Source: Elstera sp043721315
GTDB taxonomy: Bacteria; Pseudomonadota; Alphaproteobacteria; Elsterales; Elsteraceae
Direction of reading: 5' to 3'
Length of the DNA: 64,000 nucleotides
NCBI GenBank assembly: GCA_043721315.1
Contig: JAYSQZ010000077.1
Location: forward strand, 59,794-123,793
Both the position numbers and the translations under genes were made by a program. Below the pieces are notes generated by a model, which had not been told where the DNA came from, searched no databases, and worked only from the letters and a program-made list of their open reading frames with translations. Below, piece by piece: positions 33,112 to 41,342 of the stretch (position 1 is the stretch's first letter; each line of letters starts with the position of its first letter).

Positions 33112-34305
33112 CTAATCCGAAAGCGCGCCGCCGCGCAGCTTATCGAACAAGCGCCCGAGGAAATCCGCGCAGGCATCTAGTTGCGCCGGGTCGATAAACT
33201 CGTCGGGCTGATGGGCTTGGTCGATGGAGCCGGGACCGCAGATGATCGTATCCATCCCCTCTTGCTGAAACAGCCCGGCTTCGGTCGCGTAGGAAACCGC
33301 AATCGCGCGGTTGTTGCCCGTGAGGGTAAGGGCCAAGCGTTCCAGGGCGGAGGTTTGATCGGGCCGCAGGGGTGGCACGGTGGCAATCGCGCGAATCTCG
33401 ATGTCGGCATCCGGGTGCTGGGCTTTCAAACCAGGGCGGATTTCCGTTTCCACTGCACCATAGATGCGCCCCAGAATAGCGTCGGCGTTATCCCACGGGG
33501 CGAGGCGCAGATCCCAGGCGAGGCGGCAGCGGCCCGGAATAATATTGGTAGCGGTGCCGCCGTCGATCATCGCAACGGTTAAACTGGAGCGGGGCGGCTC
33601 GAAATCGGCGCTTGGCACCTGCCGGGTCACGGCGGCCTGATCTTCCCGCTCGATCACGGCAATCAGCTTGGCGGCGGCGCTGATCGCCGAGGCCCCCCGA
33701 TGCGGCTGGCTGGAATGGGCGGGAACCCCGGTAATCAGGGCTTCCAGCACATAGCAACCCTTATGGCTGTTGACGACCTGCATCAAGGTAGGCTCGCCAA
33801 TAAGGGCGGCGCGCGGGGCGATACCGTCGGCCAGAAGATCAATCAGCAAGGACGGCACGCCCTGGCAGCCGGTTTCCTCATCGCAAGAGAGGGCGAAATG
33901 CAGCGGCACGGGCAGCGGATTGGCAACAAGGGCAGGCACTTGCGCTAAGGCGACTGCACAAAACCCTTTCATGTCCGAGGTGCCGCGCCCGTAGAGCTTG
34001 CCGCCCCGTTCGGTCACGGTAAACGGATCGCTGGTCCAGGGTTGCGCCGCCACGGGAACCACATCGGTATGCCCAGAGAGCACCAACCCGCCGCGCCGGG
34101 TTTCGCCAGAGGTCGCGGGGATGGTGGCGAACAGATTGGCCTTATGGCCGTCTACCGAGCGGCTAAGGCGCCACGGCACGCCCCACCCCTCCAAATAAGC
34201 CCCGACGAACTGAATGAGATCGAGATTGCTCTCGGAGGAGACGGAGGGGAAGGCGACCAGCTTCTCCAGCAGAGTACGCGCGCTTAAATTTTCTCCGGTC
34301 GGCAC
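33112..34305 (-). CDS. argE: Acetylornithine deacetylase (M20 family)
   Basis: A 397-residue zinc hydrolase that frees ornithine from N-acetylornithine in arginine synthesis. M20 motifs: LVLSGHTDVVPV, KLYGRGTSDMKGFCAVAL, FALSCDEETGCQG, GEPTLMQVVNSHKG and, late, FQQEGMDTIICGPGSIDQAH. The dimerisation domain sits in the middle (GVPAHSSQPHRGASAI). The GTG at 34305 is chosen because AAGGA lies 8 bases upstream; a TTG 30 bases earlier would start inside the preceding terminator stem. A related deacylase such as DapE is less likely given the motif set. Confidence 0.88.
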   Translation of the reverse strand: MPTGENLSARTLLEKLVAFPSVSSESNLDLIQFVGAYLEGWGVPWRLSRSVDGHKANLFATIPATSGETRRGGLVLSGHTDVVPVAAQPWTSDPFTVTERGGKLYGRGTSDMKGFCAVALAQVPALVANPLPVPLHFALSCDEETGCQGVPSLLIDLLADGIAPRAALIGEPTLMQVVNSHKGCYVLEALITGVPAHSSQPHRGASAISAAAKLIAVIEREDQAAVTRQVPSADFEPPRSSLTVAMIDGGTATNIIPGRCRLAWDLRLAPWDNADAILGRIYGAVETEIRPGLKAQHPDADIEIRAIATVPPLRPDQTSALERLALTLTGNNRAIAVSYATEAGLFQQEGMDTIICGPGSIDQAHQPDEFIDPAQLDACADFLGRLFDKLRGGALSD

Positions 34306-34327
34306 GGGGTGTTTCCTTTCCGCAAAA

Positions 34328-34354
34328 CCGAGCAAGGGGATGCCCCTGCTCGGT
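34328..34354 (-). terminator. Hairpin with U tract just upstream of argE
   Basis: On the reverse strand CCGAGCAGGGG and CCCCTTGCTCGG pair around CAT with one bulged base, followed by TTTT. It lies only about 20 bases before the argE start and directly before its ribosome-binding site. It may end folE transcripts, or act as an attenuator-like element for argE. Confidence 0.6.
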
Positions 34355-34360
34355 CGTATT

Positions 34361-34398
34361 TAGAGCGTCTTGCGTAAAGGTTGACGCAAGACGCTCTA
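34361..34398. repeat. Dispersed repeat family A/B, hairpin B alone
   Basis: TAGAGCGTCTTGCGT (34361-34375) and ACGCAAGACGCTCTA (34384-34398) form a perfect 15-base stem. The outer bases match the second half of the repeats at 39450-39491 and 49492-49533 (TAGAG-GTTT...CTCTA pattern). Confidence 0.65.
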
Positions 34399-34410
34399 GT
34401 TTTATCTTAG

Positions 34411-34497
34411 CCCTCGCCGGGCGGGCGCATCCGCGCCCTTGGCCGCAGCCTCAATGGCTGCTTTTAGAGCTGCGTCCGATTAATCGCACGCAGCTCT
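34411..34497. repeat. Dispersed intergenic repeat, family C, copy 2
   Basis: The core CCCTCGCCGGGCGGGCGC onward nearly matches 19678 onward, including GCAGCCtcaatGGCTGC. The end hairpin AGAGCTGCG/CGCAGCTCT is at 34466-34474 and 34489-34497; the last bases include the folE stop codon. It lies downstream of folE. Confidence 0.75.
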
Positions 34498-35155
34498 AGA
34501 CTGCGGAAGAGCCTAACCCCGGTTGCGCGATGAGGGCGAGAAATTCGCGCCGGGTTTCGAGATTGCTGCGGAACGCCCCCAGCATACGGCTTGTCACCAT
34601 CGCCACGCCCGGCTTATGTACGCCGCGCGTTGTCATGCACTGATGCTGGGCTTCGATAACCACGGCGACGCCTAAGGGTTGCAACACTTCATCCAGCACA
34701 TTGGCGATCTGCGCGGTCATTTTTTCCTGAATTTGCAGGCGCTTGGCGAAAACTTCCACCACACGCGCCAGCTTGGAAATGCCGACCACGCGGTTTTTTG
34801 GCAGATAGGCGATATGGGCCTTGCCGATAATCGGGGCCATATGGTGTTCGCAGTAGGACTCGAACCGAATATCGCGCAACAGCACTATTTCGTCGTAGCC
34901 ATCGGTTTCCTCGAAGGTGCGCTGAAGCATCTCGCGCGGGTCGATCTTATAGCCAGCAAACCATTCCTCGAAGGCGCGCGTTACCCGTGCGGGGGTATCT
35001 ATCAGCCCTTCGCGGGTGGGATCGTCCCCAGCCCAGCGCAGCAGCGTGCGAACGGCGGCTTCGGCTTCGGCGCGGCTCGGTTTCGGCGCTGCTGCGGCAG
35101 CGGTGGTGATTTGCGCTGCGGCGATGTCGGTCTGCGGGGTCGTAAAGGCGTTCAC
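34496..35155 (-). CDS. folE: GTP cyclohydrolase I (FolE type)
   Basis: A 219-residue enzyme turning GTP into 7,8-dihydroneopterin triphosphate for folate and related cofactors. Zinc and catalytic residues are in FESYCEHHMAPIIGKAHIAY and EAQHQCMTTRGVHKPGVAMV. DPTREGLIDTPARVTRAFEE is the family N-terminal helix. The first 35 residues are Ala/Thr-rich and variable. The GTG at 35155 is preferred because AAAGGA sits 6 bases upstream; an upstream ATG in frame would add 17 residues without support. Its stop overlaps a family C repeat. Confidence 0.95.
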   Translation of the reverse strand: MNAFTTPQTDIAAAQITTAAAAAPKPSRAEAEAAVRTLLRWAGDDPTREGLIDTPARVTRAFEEWFAGYKIDPREMLQRTFEETDGYDEIVLLRDIRFESYCEHHMAPIIGKAHIAYLPKNRVVGISKLARVVEVFAKRLQIQEKMTAQIANVLDEVLQPLGVAVVIEAQHQCMTTRGVHKPGVAMVTSRMLGAFRSNLETRREFLALIAQPGLGSSAV

Positions 35156-35297
35156 AGTATATCCTTTCGTCGAGCCTCTGAGCGCCGGTAAGCGGCTCGG
35201 CGGCACCGGAGAATCAGCGGCGTTTCCGCTGGAGGCTCTTCTGAAATGGCGTATCGGCGCGCGATGTCAAGCGCGGAGGAGGGGCGAATGAACAGGG

Positions 35298-35690
35298 CTA
35301 ATTAAGCCGAACGGCTTGATGGGGCGAGTCGAGCGAGAAGGCCGGAACGTCGATCAGGAAGCGCTCGCCATCTTCAGCTTCCATCTGGTACGTGCCGACC
35401 ATAATGCCCGACGGCGTCTGCAAGGGGGTGCCGCTGGTATACTCGAAACTCTGCCCAGGCTTCAGCACGGGTTGCTCGCCAACCACGCCCGCGCCCTGCA
35501 CCTCTTGCCGCCGCCCGAAGCCATCGGTGATCTGCCACGTGCGGCTGAGCAGTTGAACCGTGCGGTTGCTGCCATTGTTGATGCGGATATGATAGGCCCA
35601 CACAAACCGGCTATCGAGCGGCTCGGACTGATCCTCAAGATAGGTCGGCTGCGCCGTAACGGTGATAGCGTGAGTAGTGGCACTGTACAT
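35298..35690 (-). CDS. apaG: ApaG domain protein
   Basis: A 130-residue single-domain beta-sandwich protein. ApaG hallmarks: WAYHIRINNGSNRTVQLLSR, TWQITDGFGRRQEVQGAGVV, the GxGxxG motif in GAGVVGEQPVLKPGQSFEY, and MVGTYQMEAEDG. ApaG has been linked genetically to cobalt/magnesium tolerance and lies near apaH in enterics; its biochemical role is unsettled. Here it is apart from apaH and close to folE. The start ATG at 35690 yields the standard N-terminus. Confidence 0.94.
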   Translation of the reverse strand: MYSATTHAITVTAQPTYLEDQSEPLDSRFVWAYHIRINNGSNRTVQLLSRTWQITDGFGRRQEVQGAGVVGEQPVLKPGQSFEYTSGTPLQTPSGIMVGTYQMEAEDGERFLIDVPAFSLDSPHQAVRLN

Positions 35691-35754
35691 TCGCGTTAAA
35701 TCTCCATACCCCCAGCGCGCTAACCGCCTAGGGGCGTTCTTACCTGAAGCGAGA

Positions 35755-35887
35755 TTAGAGCAAATCCCGAACCGGTGGTATCATCCGTGATGACATATTT
35801 GTGTAAAAATTTGAGGGCTGAGGCGTTAAAGCGCTTGTTAAGCTAAAGCGCGTCACGGGCGGTTCCATCCGCTCGGGGTTTGCTCTA
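35755..35887. repeat. Two inverted copies of repeat family A face to face
   Basis: The left arm runs TAGAGCAAATCCCGAACCGG then TATTTG; the right arm, read on the reverse strand, starts TTAGAGCAAACCCCGAGCGG. The two form a long imperfect palindrome around an AT-rich centre. The right end overlaps the stop codon of the phosphodiesterase gene. It fills most of the 194-base gap between that gene and apaG. Confidence 0.7.
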
Positions 35888-36697
35888 ATCAAGAAGAACC
35901 CCAGAAGGATCGAAGAAAGGGAACGGCCCCGGATACTGGCCGATAGCGGCGCGATGGGAGAGGAACCCCTGCCCGGTCCAGCGGTGCAGGTCAAAGCCGG
36001 GCGGCTCCATCGTGAAGCCGCTTTCGGCATCAGCGCGCAGGTCGAGCGTGACCTGATGCGCCGGGCTGGAGCAGGTGGAAACAATGGCGCGCCCCATCAG
36101 CGTCGTGATCGGGCGGTGCAGGTGCCCACAGATCACTCGGCATACCTGCGGGAATCGGTCGAGCAGCGCCGCGAAATCGTCGGCACCCGTCAGCCCAATG
36201 CGATCCATATGACCGATCCCGGTCTGGAAGGGCGGGTGGTGCATTGCAATCAGCGTCGGCCTGTCGCTCGCGCTCAGGACTTCTTCCAGCCACGCCAGCC
36301 GCTCGTAACATAGCGCGCCCCGGCTTTCCCCCGGCACCAGCGTATCCAGCCCAATCAGGCGCACTGGATACGCCTCGATAACCCAGTGCAGAAACCCAGT
36401 TTTGGGCATATAGGAATGGTCGGGGAAAGCCGCGCGCAGCGTGTCGCGGCCATCGTGGTTGCCGGGTATGAGATACAGCGGCATCGGCAACCGGTCCAGA
36501 AATGCGCGCAGGTGCCGATATTCCTCCGGCTCGCCGAAATCGACCAGATCACCCGTCACTATAACCAAATCCGGTACGGTTTTCAGCGCTAGGAGGCTGT
36601 CGATGCAGTCGGCCATGAAGCGGGCCGTATCGACCTTGCCATACGCGAGCTTGCCGGGGGTTTTAACGTGAAGGTCGGTGATTTGCGCGATCAACAT
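35885..36697 (-). CDS. GpdQ/CpdA-like phosphodiesterase (calcineurin-like fold)
   Basis: A 270-residue binuclear metallophosphoesterase with all motifs: QITDLHV, VTGDLVDFG, PGNHDGRD, AMHHPPF and CGHLHRP. Several stretches, notably GEPEEYRHLRAFL followed by PLYLIPGNHD, resemble glycerophosphodiesterase GpdQ of Enterobacter more than cAMP phosphodiesterases. No signal peptide, so cytosolic. Its ATG overlaps the stop of the ABC ATPase gene by one base. I infer that it cleaves a phosphodiester imported by that transporter, for instance a deacylated phospholipid head group; cAMP remains a possible substrate. Confidence 0.85.
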   Translation of the reverse strand: MLIAQITDLHVKTPGKLAYGKVDTARFMADCIDSLLALKTVPDLVIVTGDLVDFGEPEEYRHLRAFLDRLPMPLYLIPGNHDGRDTLRAAFPDHSYMPKTGFLHWVIEAYPVRLIGLDTLVPGESRGALCYERLAWLEEVLSASDRPTLIAMHHPPFQTGIGHMDRIGLTGADDFAALLDRFPQVCRVICGHLHRPITTLMGRAIVSTCSSPAHQVTLDLRADAESGFTMEPPGFDLHRWTGQGFLSHRAAIGQYPGPFPFFDPSGVLLD

Positions 36698-37752
36698 CAG
36701 GTAGATTCCGGCAGAGCGAAGAGGTGGTCGGGGGCGACGGTAAAGCGCAACTGGTCGCCCGGCGCGCTCGTGTCCTGGGCAGGGGCGTCAAGCGCTAGCG
36801 GGCGTTGGCCTGGCACGTCGAGCATTAGGCGCACTCGGTCGCCGACAAAAAAGCGGGTGGCAACCGTCGCGGCTAAGGGGCCTAAAGGATCGAGCGTTAC
36901 CGCTTCGGGCCGAAACAGCGCCTCGCCGTGCAGTGGGGCGTTGGGCCAGGGCAGCGCGCCGAGCGGCGTTTCCCAGAGCGCACCGGCTTTGCGTCCGGGA
37001 AGGATGTTCAGCGTGCCGATGAAGTCGGCCACGAAGCGCGAGGCCGGTGCCGCATAAATCTCGCGCGGGGTGCCGATTTGGGCAATCTTGCCCGCCGACA
37101 TGACGACAATACGGTCGCCGAGCGCCATGGCTTCGGTTTGATCGTGGGTAACGAAGACCGATGTAACGCGCACCTGCCGCAGTAACGCCGCGATTTCGGT
37201 CCGCAGAGCATCGCGCAATTTGGCATCCAGCGCGGTCAAAGGCTCGTCGAGAAGCAGTACGGCGGGATCGACGGCAAGGGCGCGGGCGAGGGCAACGCGC
37301 TGGCGCTGCCCGCCGGAGAGTTGATCAATGCGCCGGTCGGCCAGCGGGGTAAGGCGCATCATCGCCAGCATTTCATCCACTTTGGCGCGGCGTTGGGCGG
37401 GAGCATCGCCGCGCACGCGCAGGCCGTACTCGATATTGCCGCGCACGCTCATGTTTGGGAAAAGGGCGTAGGACTGAAACACCATTCCCACTTGGCGCTT
37501 TTCGATGGGCAGGGCGGTTACATCGCGCGCACCGAACAGAATTCGCCCGCCGGTGTCAGGGGTCTCCAACCCGGCAATCAGGCGCAACAGTGTCGTCTTA
37601 CCGCAGCCGGAAGGGCCGAGCAGCACGAGCGTTTCGCCGGGGTGAATATCGAGATCGAGCGAGGCTAACGCCTGCGTACCATCGGGAAAATGTTTCCCGC
37701 AGCGCTCCAGGCGAATGCCGAGGGGGGTGCCAAGGGAGGTAGTTGTCATCAT
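36697..37752 (-). CDS. ABC importer ATP-binding subunit (PotA/UgpC-like)
   Basis: A 351-residue ATPase. Walker A LLGPSGCGKTTLLRLIAG, Q-loop MVFQSYALFPNMSV, signature LSGGQRQRVALARALAVDP, Walker B VLLLDEPLTALDAKLR and the switch His in VFVTHDQTEAMAL. The C-terminal TOBE-like beta domain extends from about 240 (FRPEAVTLDP). The ATG at 37752 follows GGAG by 8 bases and overlaps the stop of the permease upstream (ATGATGA). It belongs to the five-gene importer/phosphodiesterase operon behind the DeoR regulator. Confidence 0.92.
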   Translation of the reverse strand: MMTTTSLGTPLGIRLERCGKHFPDGTQALASLDLDIHPGETLVLLGPSGCGKTTLLRLIAGLETPDTGGRILFGARDVTALPIEKRQVGMVFQSYALFPNMSVRGNIEYGLRVRGDAPAQRRAKVDEMLAMMRLTPLADRRIDQLSGGQRQRVALARALAVDPAVLLLDEPLTALDAKLRDALRTEIAALLRQVRVTSVFVTHDQTEAMALGDRIVVMSAGKIAQIGTPREIYAAPASRFVADFIGTLNILPGRKAGALWETPLGALPWPNAPLHGEALFRPEAVTLDPLGPLAATVATRFFVGDRVRLMLDVPGQRPLALDAPAQDTSAPGDQLRFTVAPDHLFALPEST

Positions 37753-38537
37753 GGGCGGGACTCCAGGCGTCTGGCGGCCCACTGCAAGCCCAGCAGGAGC
37801 GGCAGAATGAGCAGAAGAAACAGCAGCGTGTAGGCACTCGCGACTTCAAGCCGTAAGGAGGCATAGGCATCGGCCAATCCCACCGGCAGGGTTTTGGTGA
37901 AAGGCGTGTGCAGCAGCCACGTCATATTGAACTCACCCACCGATAGAGTGACGACCATTAAAGACCCCGCCAGAATCCCGCCGCGCGCGTTGGGCAGGGC
38001 GATGCTGGTAAAGCGCCGCCACGGTCCGGCACCAAGGCTGGCGGCGCCTTCCTCCAAGGTTTTCAGATCAATAGCGGTTAAGACCGCCAGTACTGAGCGT
38101 ACCATGAACGGCAAGGTGAACAGCACATGGCCGATCAGAATAAACAGGCTGGACGTGCGTAGGCCACTCCAGGTGCCATAGGCGGAAATCAGCGCGAGCG
38201 CGGTGGCAAGGCCGGGAATGGCGACGGGCAGCATCAGCAGTTCTTCCACCCAGCGCGTCCAGCGTTGGCCGCTGCGTGCCAAAGCATAGGCGAGGGGGAC
38301 ACCGATCACTAACGTCACGCTCAGGCAGGCGATGGCAAGCCCGATGGAGCGCAGAATCGTGTCGCCATACTCCAGCGCCACTTTCTCGACCCAGCGCAGC
38401 GTGAGGCCGCTGGCAAGGCCCAGGCGATAATCTTCCGTCACGCCTGCCGTGAGCGAGAGCAGAATTGGGACAGCCACAAAAGCGCAGGTAAGGAGTGTTA
38501 CGGCCAGTTGCAGCCAGAAGAGTGACGCGCGTTTCAT
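37749..38537 (-). CDS. ABC importer permease (PotC-like)
   Basis: A 262-residue inner-membrane protein with six predicted spans. The EAA loop that docks to the ATPase is EEGAASLGAGPWRRFTSIAL followed by PNARGGIL. PotC/PhnV-type permeases of this size pair with a second permease in small-solute importers. It starts 4 bases after the preceding permease gene and overlaps the ATPase gene. Confidence 0.9.
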   Translation of the reverse strand: MKRASLFWLQLAVTLLTCAFVAVPILLSLTAGVTEDYRLGLASGLTLRWVEKVALEYGDTILRSIGLAIACLSVTLVIGVPLAYALARSGQRWTRWVEELLMLPVAIPGLATALALISAYGTWSGLRTSSLFILIGHVLFTLPFMVRSVLAVLTAIDLKTLEEGAASLGAGPWRRFTSIALPNARGGILAGSLMVVTLSVGEFNMTWLLHTPFTKTLPVGLADAYASLRLEVASAYTLLFLLLILPLLLGLQWAARRLESRP

Positions 38538-38541
38538 CGGC

Positions 38542-39375
38542 TCATGCTCCTGCCGCTACACTGGCCCCGGCGACGGTCCTCGCCAGCGCCAGAACACCCC
38601 AAGTAACGAGTCCGAGGACGAGGCTGAGCGCGGCGGCGAGCGCCATATTCGCTTGTAAGGTAAATTCGGTATAAATCACCATTGGCAAGACATTGATCCG
38701 AGTAGCAAGAGTGAAGGCGGTACCGAACGCCCCCATCGCGGTGGCAAAGCACAGTGCGCCAGATGAGATCAGGGCGGGTTTCAATCCCGGAATCAGCACA
38801 TCCCAGGTAACGCGCGCGGTGCCCGCCCCTAAGGAGCGTGCGGCTTCTTCCAATTTAGGATCGAGCTTTTCGGCGGCGGCCATAACGGTGAGCAGTGTGC
38901 GGGGAATGGAGAAATAGACATAGCCCATCAACAGCCCAGCCATCGAGTAGGCGAAGACCAGCTTGTCGTCGGTCAGCCATAGGCTCACTTGGCCGATCAG
39001 CCCTTGCCGTCCCGCCAGCATAATCACCATGAAGCCGACGACGACGCCAGGAAAGGCCAACGGGAATGTGAGCAAGGCCAGCAGCAACCCTCGCCCCGGA
39101 AATCGGTTGCGCTGAAGGAACAGCCCAACGATCCCAGCGATCAGCAGCGTTATTGCAGTGGTCGCGGCGGACACCAGCAGGGTTTGCCCAAGGCTCCACA
39201 GATAGGCATGGTTGGTCAAAATTGCGCCGTAGGTGGCGATGCCTTTCGGCCCACTCGCGCCAACCAATAACAAATGCCCAAGCGGGAGCAGAAAAAACGC
39301 GCCGAGCAAAATCAGCGCCGGGGCGATAAAGCCCACCAGCACCAGCCGATTTTGTAGGGAAAGGGGAAGGGCCAT
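38542..39375 (-). CDS. ABC importer permease (PotB-like)
   Basis: A 277-residue inner-membrane protein with six predicted spans. The EAA loop is LEEAARSLGAGTARVTWDVL then IPGLKPALIS. The start ATG at 39375 has AGGAG 8 bases upstream; that AGGAG lies at the very edge of a family A repeat (39387-39491), so the repeat sits between this gene and the binding-protein gene and ends beside the ribosome-binding site. Confidence 0.9.
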   Translation of the reverse strand: MALPLSLQNRLVLVGFIAPALILLGAFFLLPLGHLLLVGASGPKGIATYGAILTNHAYLWSLGQTLLVSAATTAITLLIAGIVGLFLQRNRFPGRGLLLALLTFPLAFPGVVVGFMVIMLAGRQGLIGQVSLWLTDDKLVFAYSMAGLLMGYVYFSIPRTLLTVMAAAEKLDPKLEEAARSLGAGTARVTWDVLIPGLKPALISSGALCFATAMGAFGTAFTLATRINVLPMVIYTEFTLQANMALAAALSLVLGLVTWGVLALARTVAGASVAAGA

Positions 39376-39386
39376 CGCGCGGCTCC

Positions 39387-39491
39387 TAGAGCAAATCCCG
39401 AGCGGGTGAAATCACCCGTGACGACAAATTTGCTGAAAAAACAAAAAACTAGAGCGTTTCATGTGAGTCTTGACGAACGAAAAACACTCTA
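39387..39491. repeat. Dispersed repeat family A/B, full copy
   Basis: Half A: TAGAGCAAATCCCGAGCGGG, stem CGGGTG/CACCCG, ending in ATTTGC, which pairs with the starting GCAAAT. Half B (39450-39491): TAGAGCGTTTCATGTGAG to AAACACTCTA, a second hairpin. It separates the binding-protein gene from the permeases inside one operon and may cause partial termination or protect the upstream message. A matching full copy is at 49429-49533. Confidence 0.8.
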
Positions 39492-39537
39492 AAACAGCAA
39501 AGCGCGGCGGGCGCTTATCGCACCCGCCTCTTCAGGA

Positions 39538-40551
39538 TTAGTTCACGTCGCTTTTGTAGCGCTCGACAATGCTTTTTTGAGCGAGGCCGAGCTTGCCGAG
39601 ATCGACCGGCTTGGCGCGGGCGTAATCGGTTGCAGGCAGGAATTTCGCCGCTGCTTCCGGTAAGAGTTTTTCTGCGAAAACCGGGCGCAGGAAGGCGTTG
39701 CCCCATTGTGCCTGACTTTCATCCGACAGCACGAAATCGAGGATCTTGCGGCCATTGGCGGCGTTCGGCCCGTTCTTAGCGAGGCCCATAATATAGGGGA
39801 AGGTCACGGTGCCTTCGGCTGGGATAACGAAGGCCACCGGGGCCTTGTCCGAATATTTGCCGCGATAGGCGTTGAAATCATAATCTATGAGAATGGGAAT
39901 TTCGCCGGAGATAACGCGGGCGTAGGAGGTTTGCTTTGGCACGATCGGGTCGTTCTTCTGCAAGTCTTTGAAGAAAGCGATGCCCATATCTATTTTATCG
40001 TAGCTGCCGCCGAGCGCGAGGTTCACCGCCATCACGCTCAGTTGACCCACGGCGGCGCTGGTCGGGTCGAGATAGCCGACCATGCCTTTGTAGATCGGGT
40101 TCTTAAGGTCCGCCCAGCTTTGCGGCACTGGTTTACCGCCGAGGGCGGCAGTATTCACGAACAGACCAAGCGTGCCCGAATGAATGGTGAACCAGCGGCC
40201 TTCGGGGTCTTTTAAGTCGGCAGGGATCTTGTCCCAATTGGTAGGCTTATAAGCCGTAATGACATCGGCTTCAATTGCTTGGCTCGCCGCGATCCCGCCA
40301 AGATAGACGACATCGGTGACAGGTTTTGCCTTTTCGGCGATCATGGCAGCGATTGCTTGGCCGGAATTCTTATTGTCTGGCGGCACGGTAATGCCAAGAC
40401 GCGCTTGGATCATTTTCAGTTGTGTGCCCCAATCGGCCCATTCCGGCGGGCAATTGTAGCAAACGGCCTGCTCGGCGGCCTGCACCGGGGTTGCAAAGAG
40501 GGGCAGCAACAGCAGCGCACCAAGAGTGCGACGGGAGAATAAGGCGAGCAT
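39538..40551 (-). CDS. ABC importer periplasmic substrate-binding protein
   Basis: A 337-residue exported binding protein of the iron/thiamine/polyamine-type superfamily (family 6). The signal peptide is SRRTLGALLLLPLFATPVQA. Mature features include CYNCPPEWADWG with two nearby cysteines, GTLGLFVNTAALGGKPVP, SWADLKNPIYKGMVGYLDPT, TSYARVISGEIPILIDYDF and VTFPYIMGLAKNG. The ATG at 40551 is chosen for GGAG 6 bases upstream and because it begins the leader; a longer frame upstream overlaps the DeoR gene. Ligand unknown; context suggests a phosphodiester or phosphorylated polyol. Confidence 0.88.
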   Translation of the reverse strand: MLALFSRRTLGALLLLPLFATPVQAAEQAVCYNCPPEWADWGTQLKMIQARLGITVPPDNKNSGQAIAAMIAEKAKPVTDVVYLGGIAASQAIEADVITAYKPTNWDKIPADLKDPEGRWFTIHSGTLGLFVNTAALGGKPVPQSWADLKNPIYKGMVGYLDPTSAAVGQLSVMAVNLALGGSYDKIDMGIAFFKDLQKNDPIVPKQTSYARVISGEIPILIDYDFNAYRGKYSDKAPVAFVIPAEGTVTFPYIMGLAKNGPNAANGRKILDFVLSDESQAQWGNAFLRPVFAEKLLPEAAAKFLPATDYARAKPVDLGKLGLAQKSIVERYKSDVN

Positions 40552-40565
40552 GGCGATCTCCAAGA

Positions 40566-41333
40566 TCAAGGGGCGAGCGTGAGAGTGACATCGTTGGCTG
40601 CAAGCAGGTTGGCGATGCCGGGAGGTGGGGGAGCGTCGGTGAAAACGGCCGAAACATCCGCGATGTGACCGCCGCGTACACTGGCGTTGCGGCCAAACTT
40701 GCTGTGGTCGAGCACTAGGAAACTGCGGCGGCAATTAGCACGCATCCGCAGCCGGGTCTGCACTTCGTCGGCAGAGAAATCGAGCAAACTGCCGTCGGTA
40801 TCAACACCGCCGACACCGAAAATGGCGATATCGACCTTAAATCTATCGAAGAACTGGGCCGCTTCCGGCCCGACAATATCTAAATCGTGCGGGCGGATGG
40901 TACCGCTTGCAATCGAAACGCTGACCGAGGCGCTCCGGGCTAGAACCAGCGCGACATTCAGATTATTCGTCATCACCGTCAGCCCAGTGCGCCCGATGAG
41001 CGCGTGCGCGACCTGTTCGGGGGTGGTGCCGATGCCAAGAAACAGCGACGCCCCGTTAGGAATAGCGCTCGCCACCTGCGCGGCGATCCGGCGTTTGGCC
41101 TCAAGGTTCAGAATTTGCCGGTCTTCGTACAGAAGGTTCGGATTGGCGCGCGGCGGCACATCAACCCCCCCGTGGCGCCGCAACAGCAAGCCTTCCTCGC
41201 AGAGCGCATTCACGTCGCGGCGGATGGTCTGGCTGGTTACGCCGAATAGGGCAGCCAGGTTTTCAATCGGCTGAAACCCTTCCGTGTGGACCTTATCGAG
41301 AATGGCTTGGCTACGCGGTTCGAGACTGAACAT
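40566..41333 (-). CDS. DeoR/GlpR-family transcriptional repressor
   Basis: A 255-residue regulator. The winged helix spans residues 5-55 (IENLAALFGVTSQTIRRDVN, CEEGLLLRRHGGVDVPP). The effector domain has IGTTPEQVAHAL, TVMTNNLNVAL, GGVDTDGSLLDFS and FLVLDHSKFGR. These proteins sense phosphorylated sugars or glycerol phosphate. The ATG at 41333 has AAAGGA 7 bases upstream; a longer frame lacks one. First gene of the importer operon. Two TTTCAAATGAAA-type sites lie upstream. Confidence 0.92.
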   Translation of the reverse strand: MFSLEPRSQAILDKVHTEGFQPIENLAALFGVTSQTIRRDVNALCEEGLLLRRHGGVDVPPRANPNLLYEDRQILNLEAKRRIAAQVASAIPNGASLFLGIGTTPEQVAHALIGRTGLTVMTNNLNVALVLARSASVSVSIASGTIRPHDLDIVGPEAAQFFDRFKVDIAIFGVGGVDTDGSLLDFSADEVQTRLRMRANCRRSFLVLDHSKFGRNASVRGGHIADVSAVFTDAPPPPGIANLLAANDVTLTLAP

Positions 41334-41342
41334 CGAGTTTCC

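Noticed and set aside
35755..36084. Small reverse open frame across the composite repeat
   Set aside because: It overlaps the phosphodiesterase gene in another frame and is made of repeat sequence.
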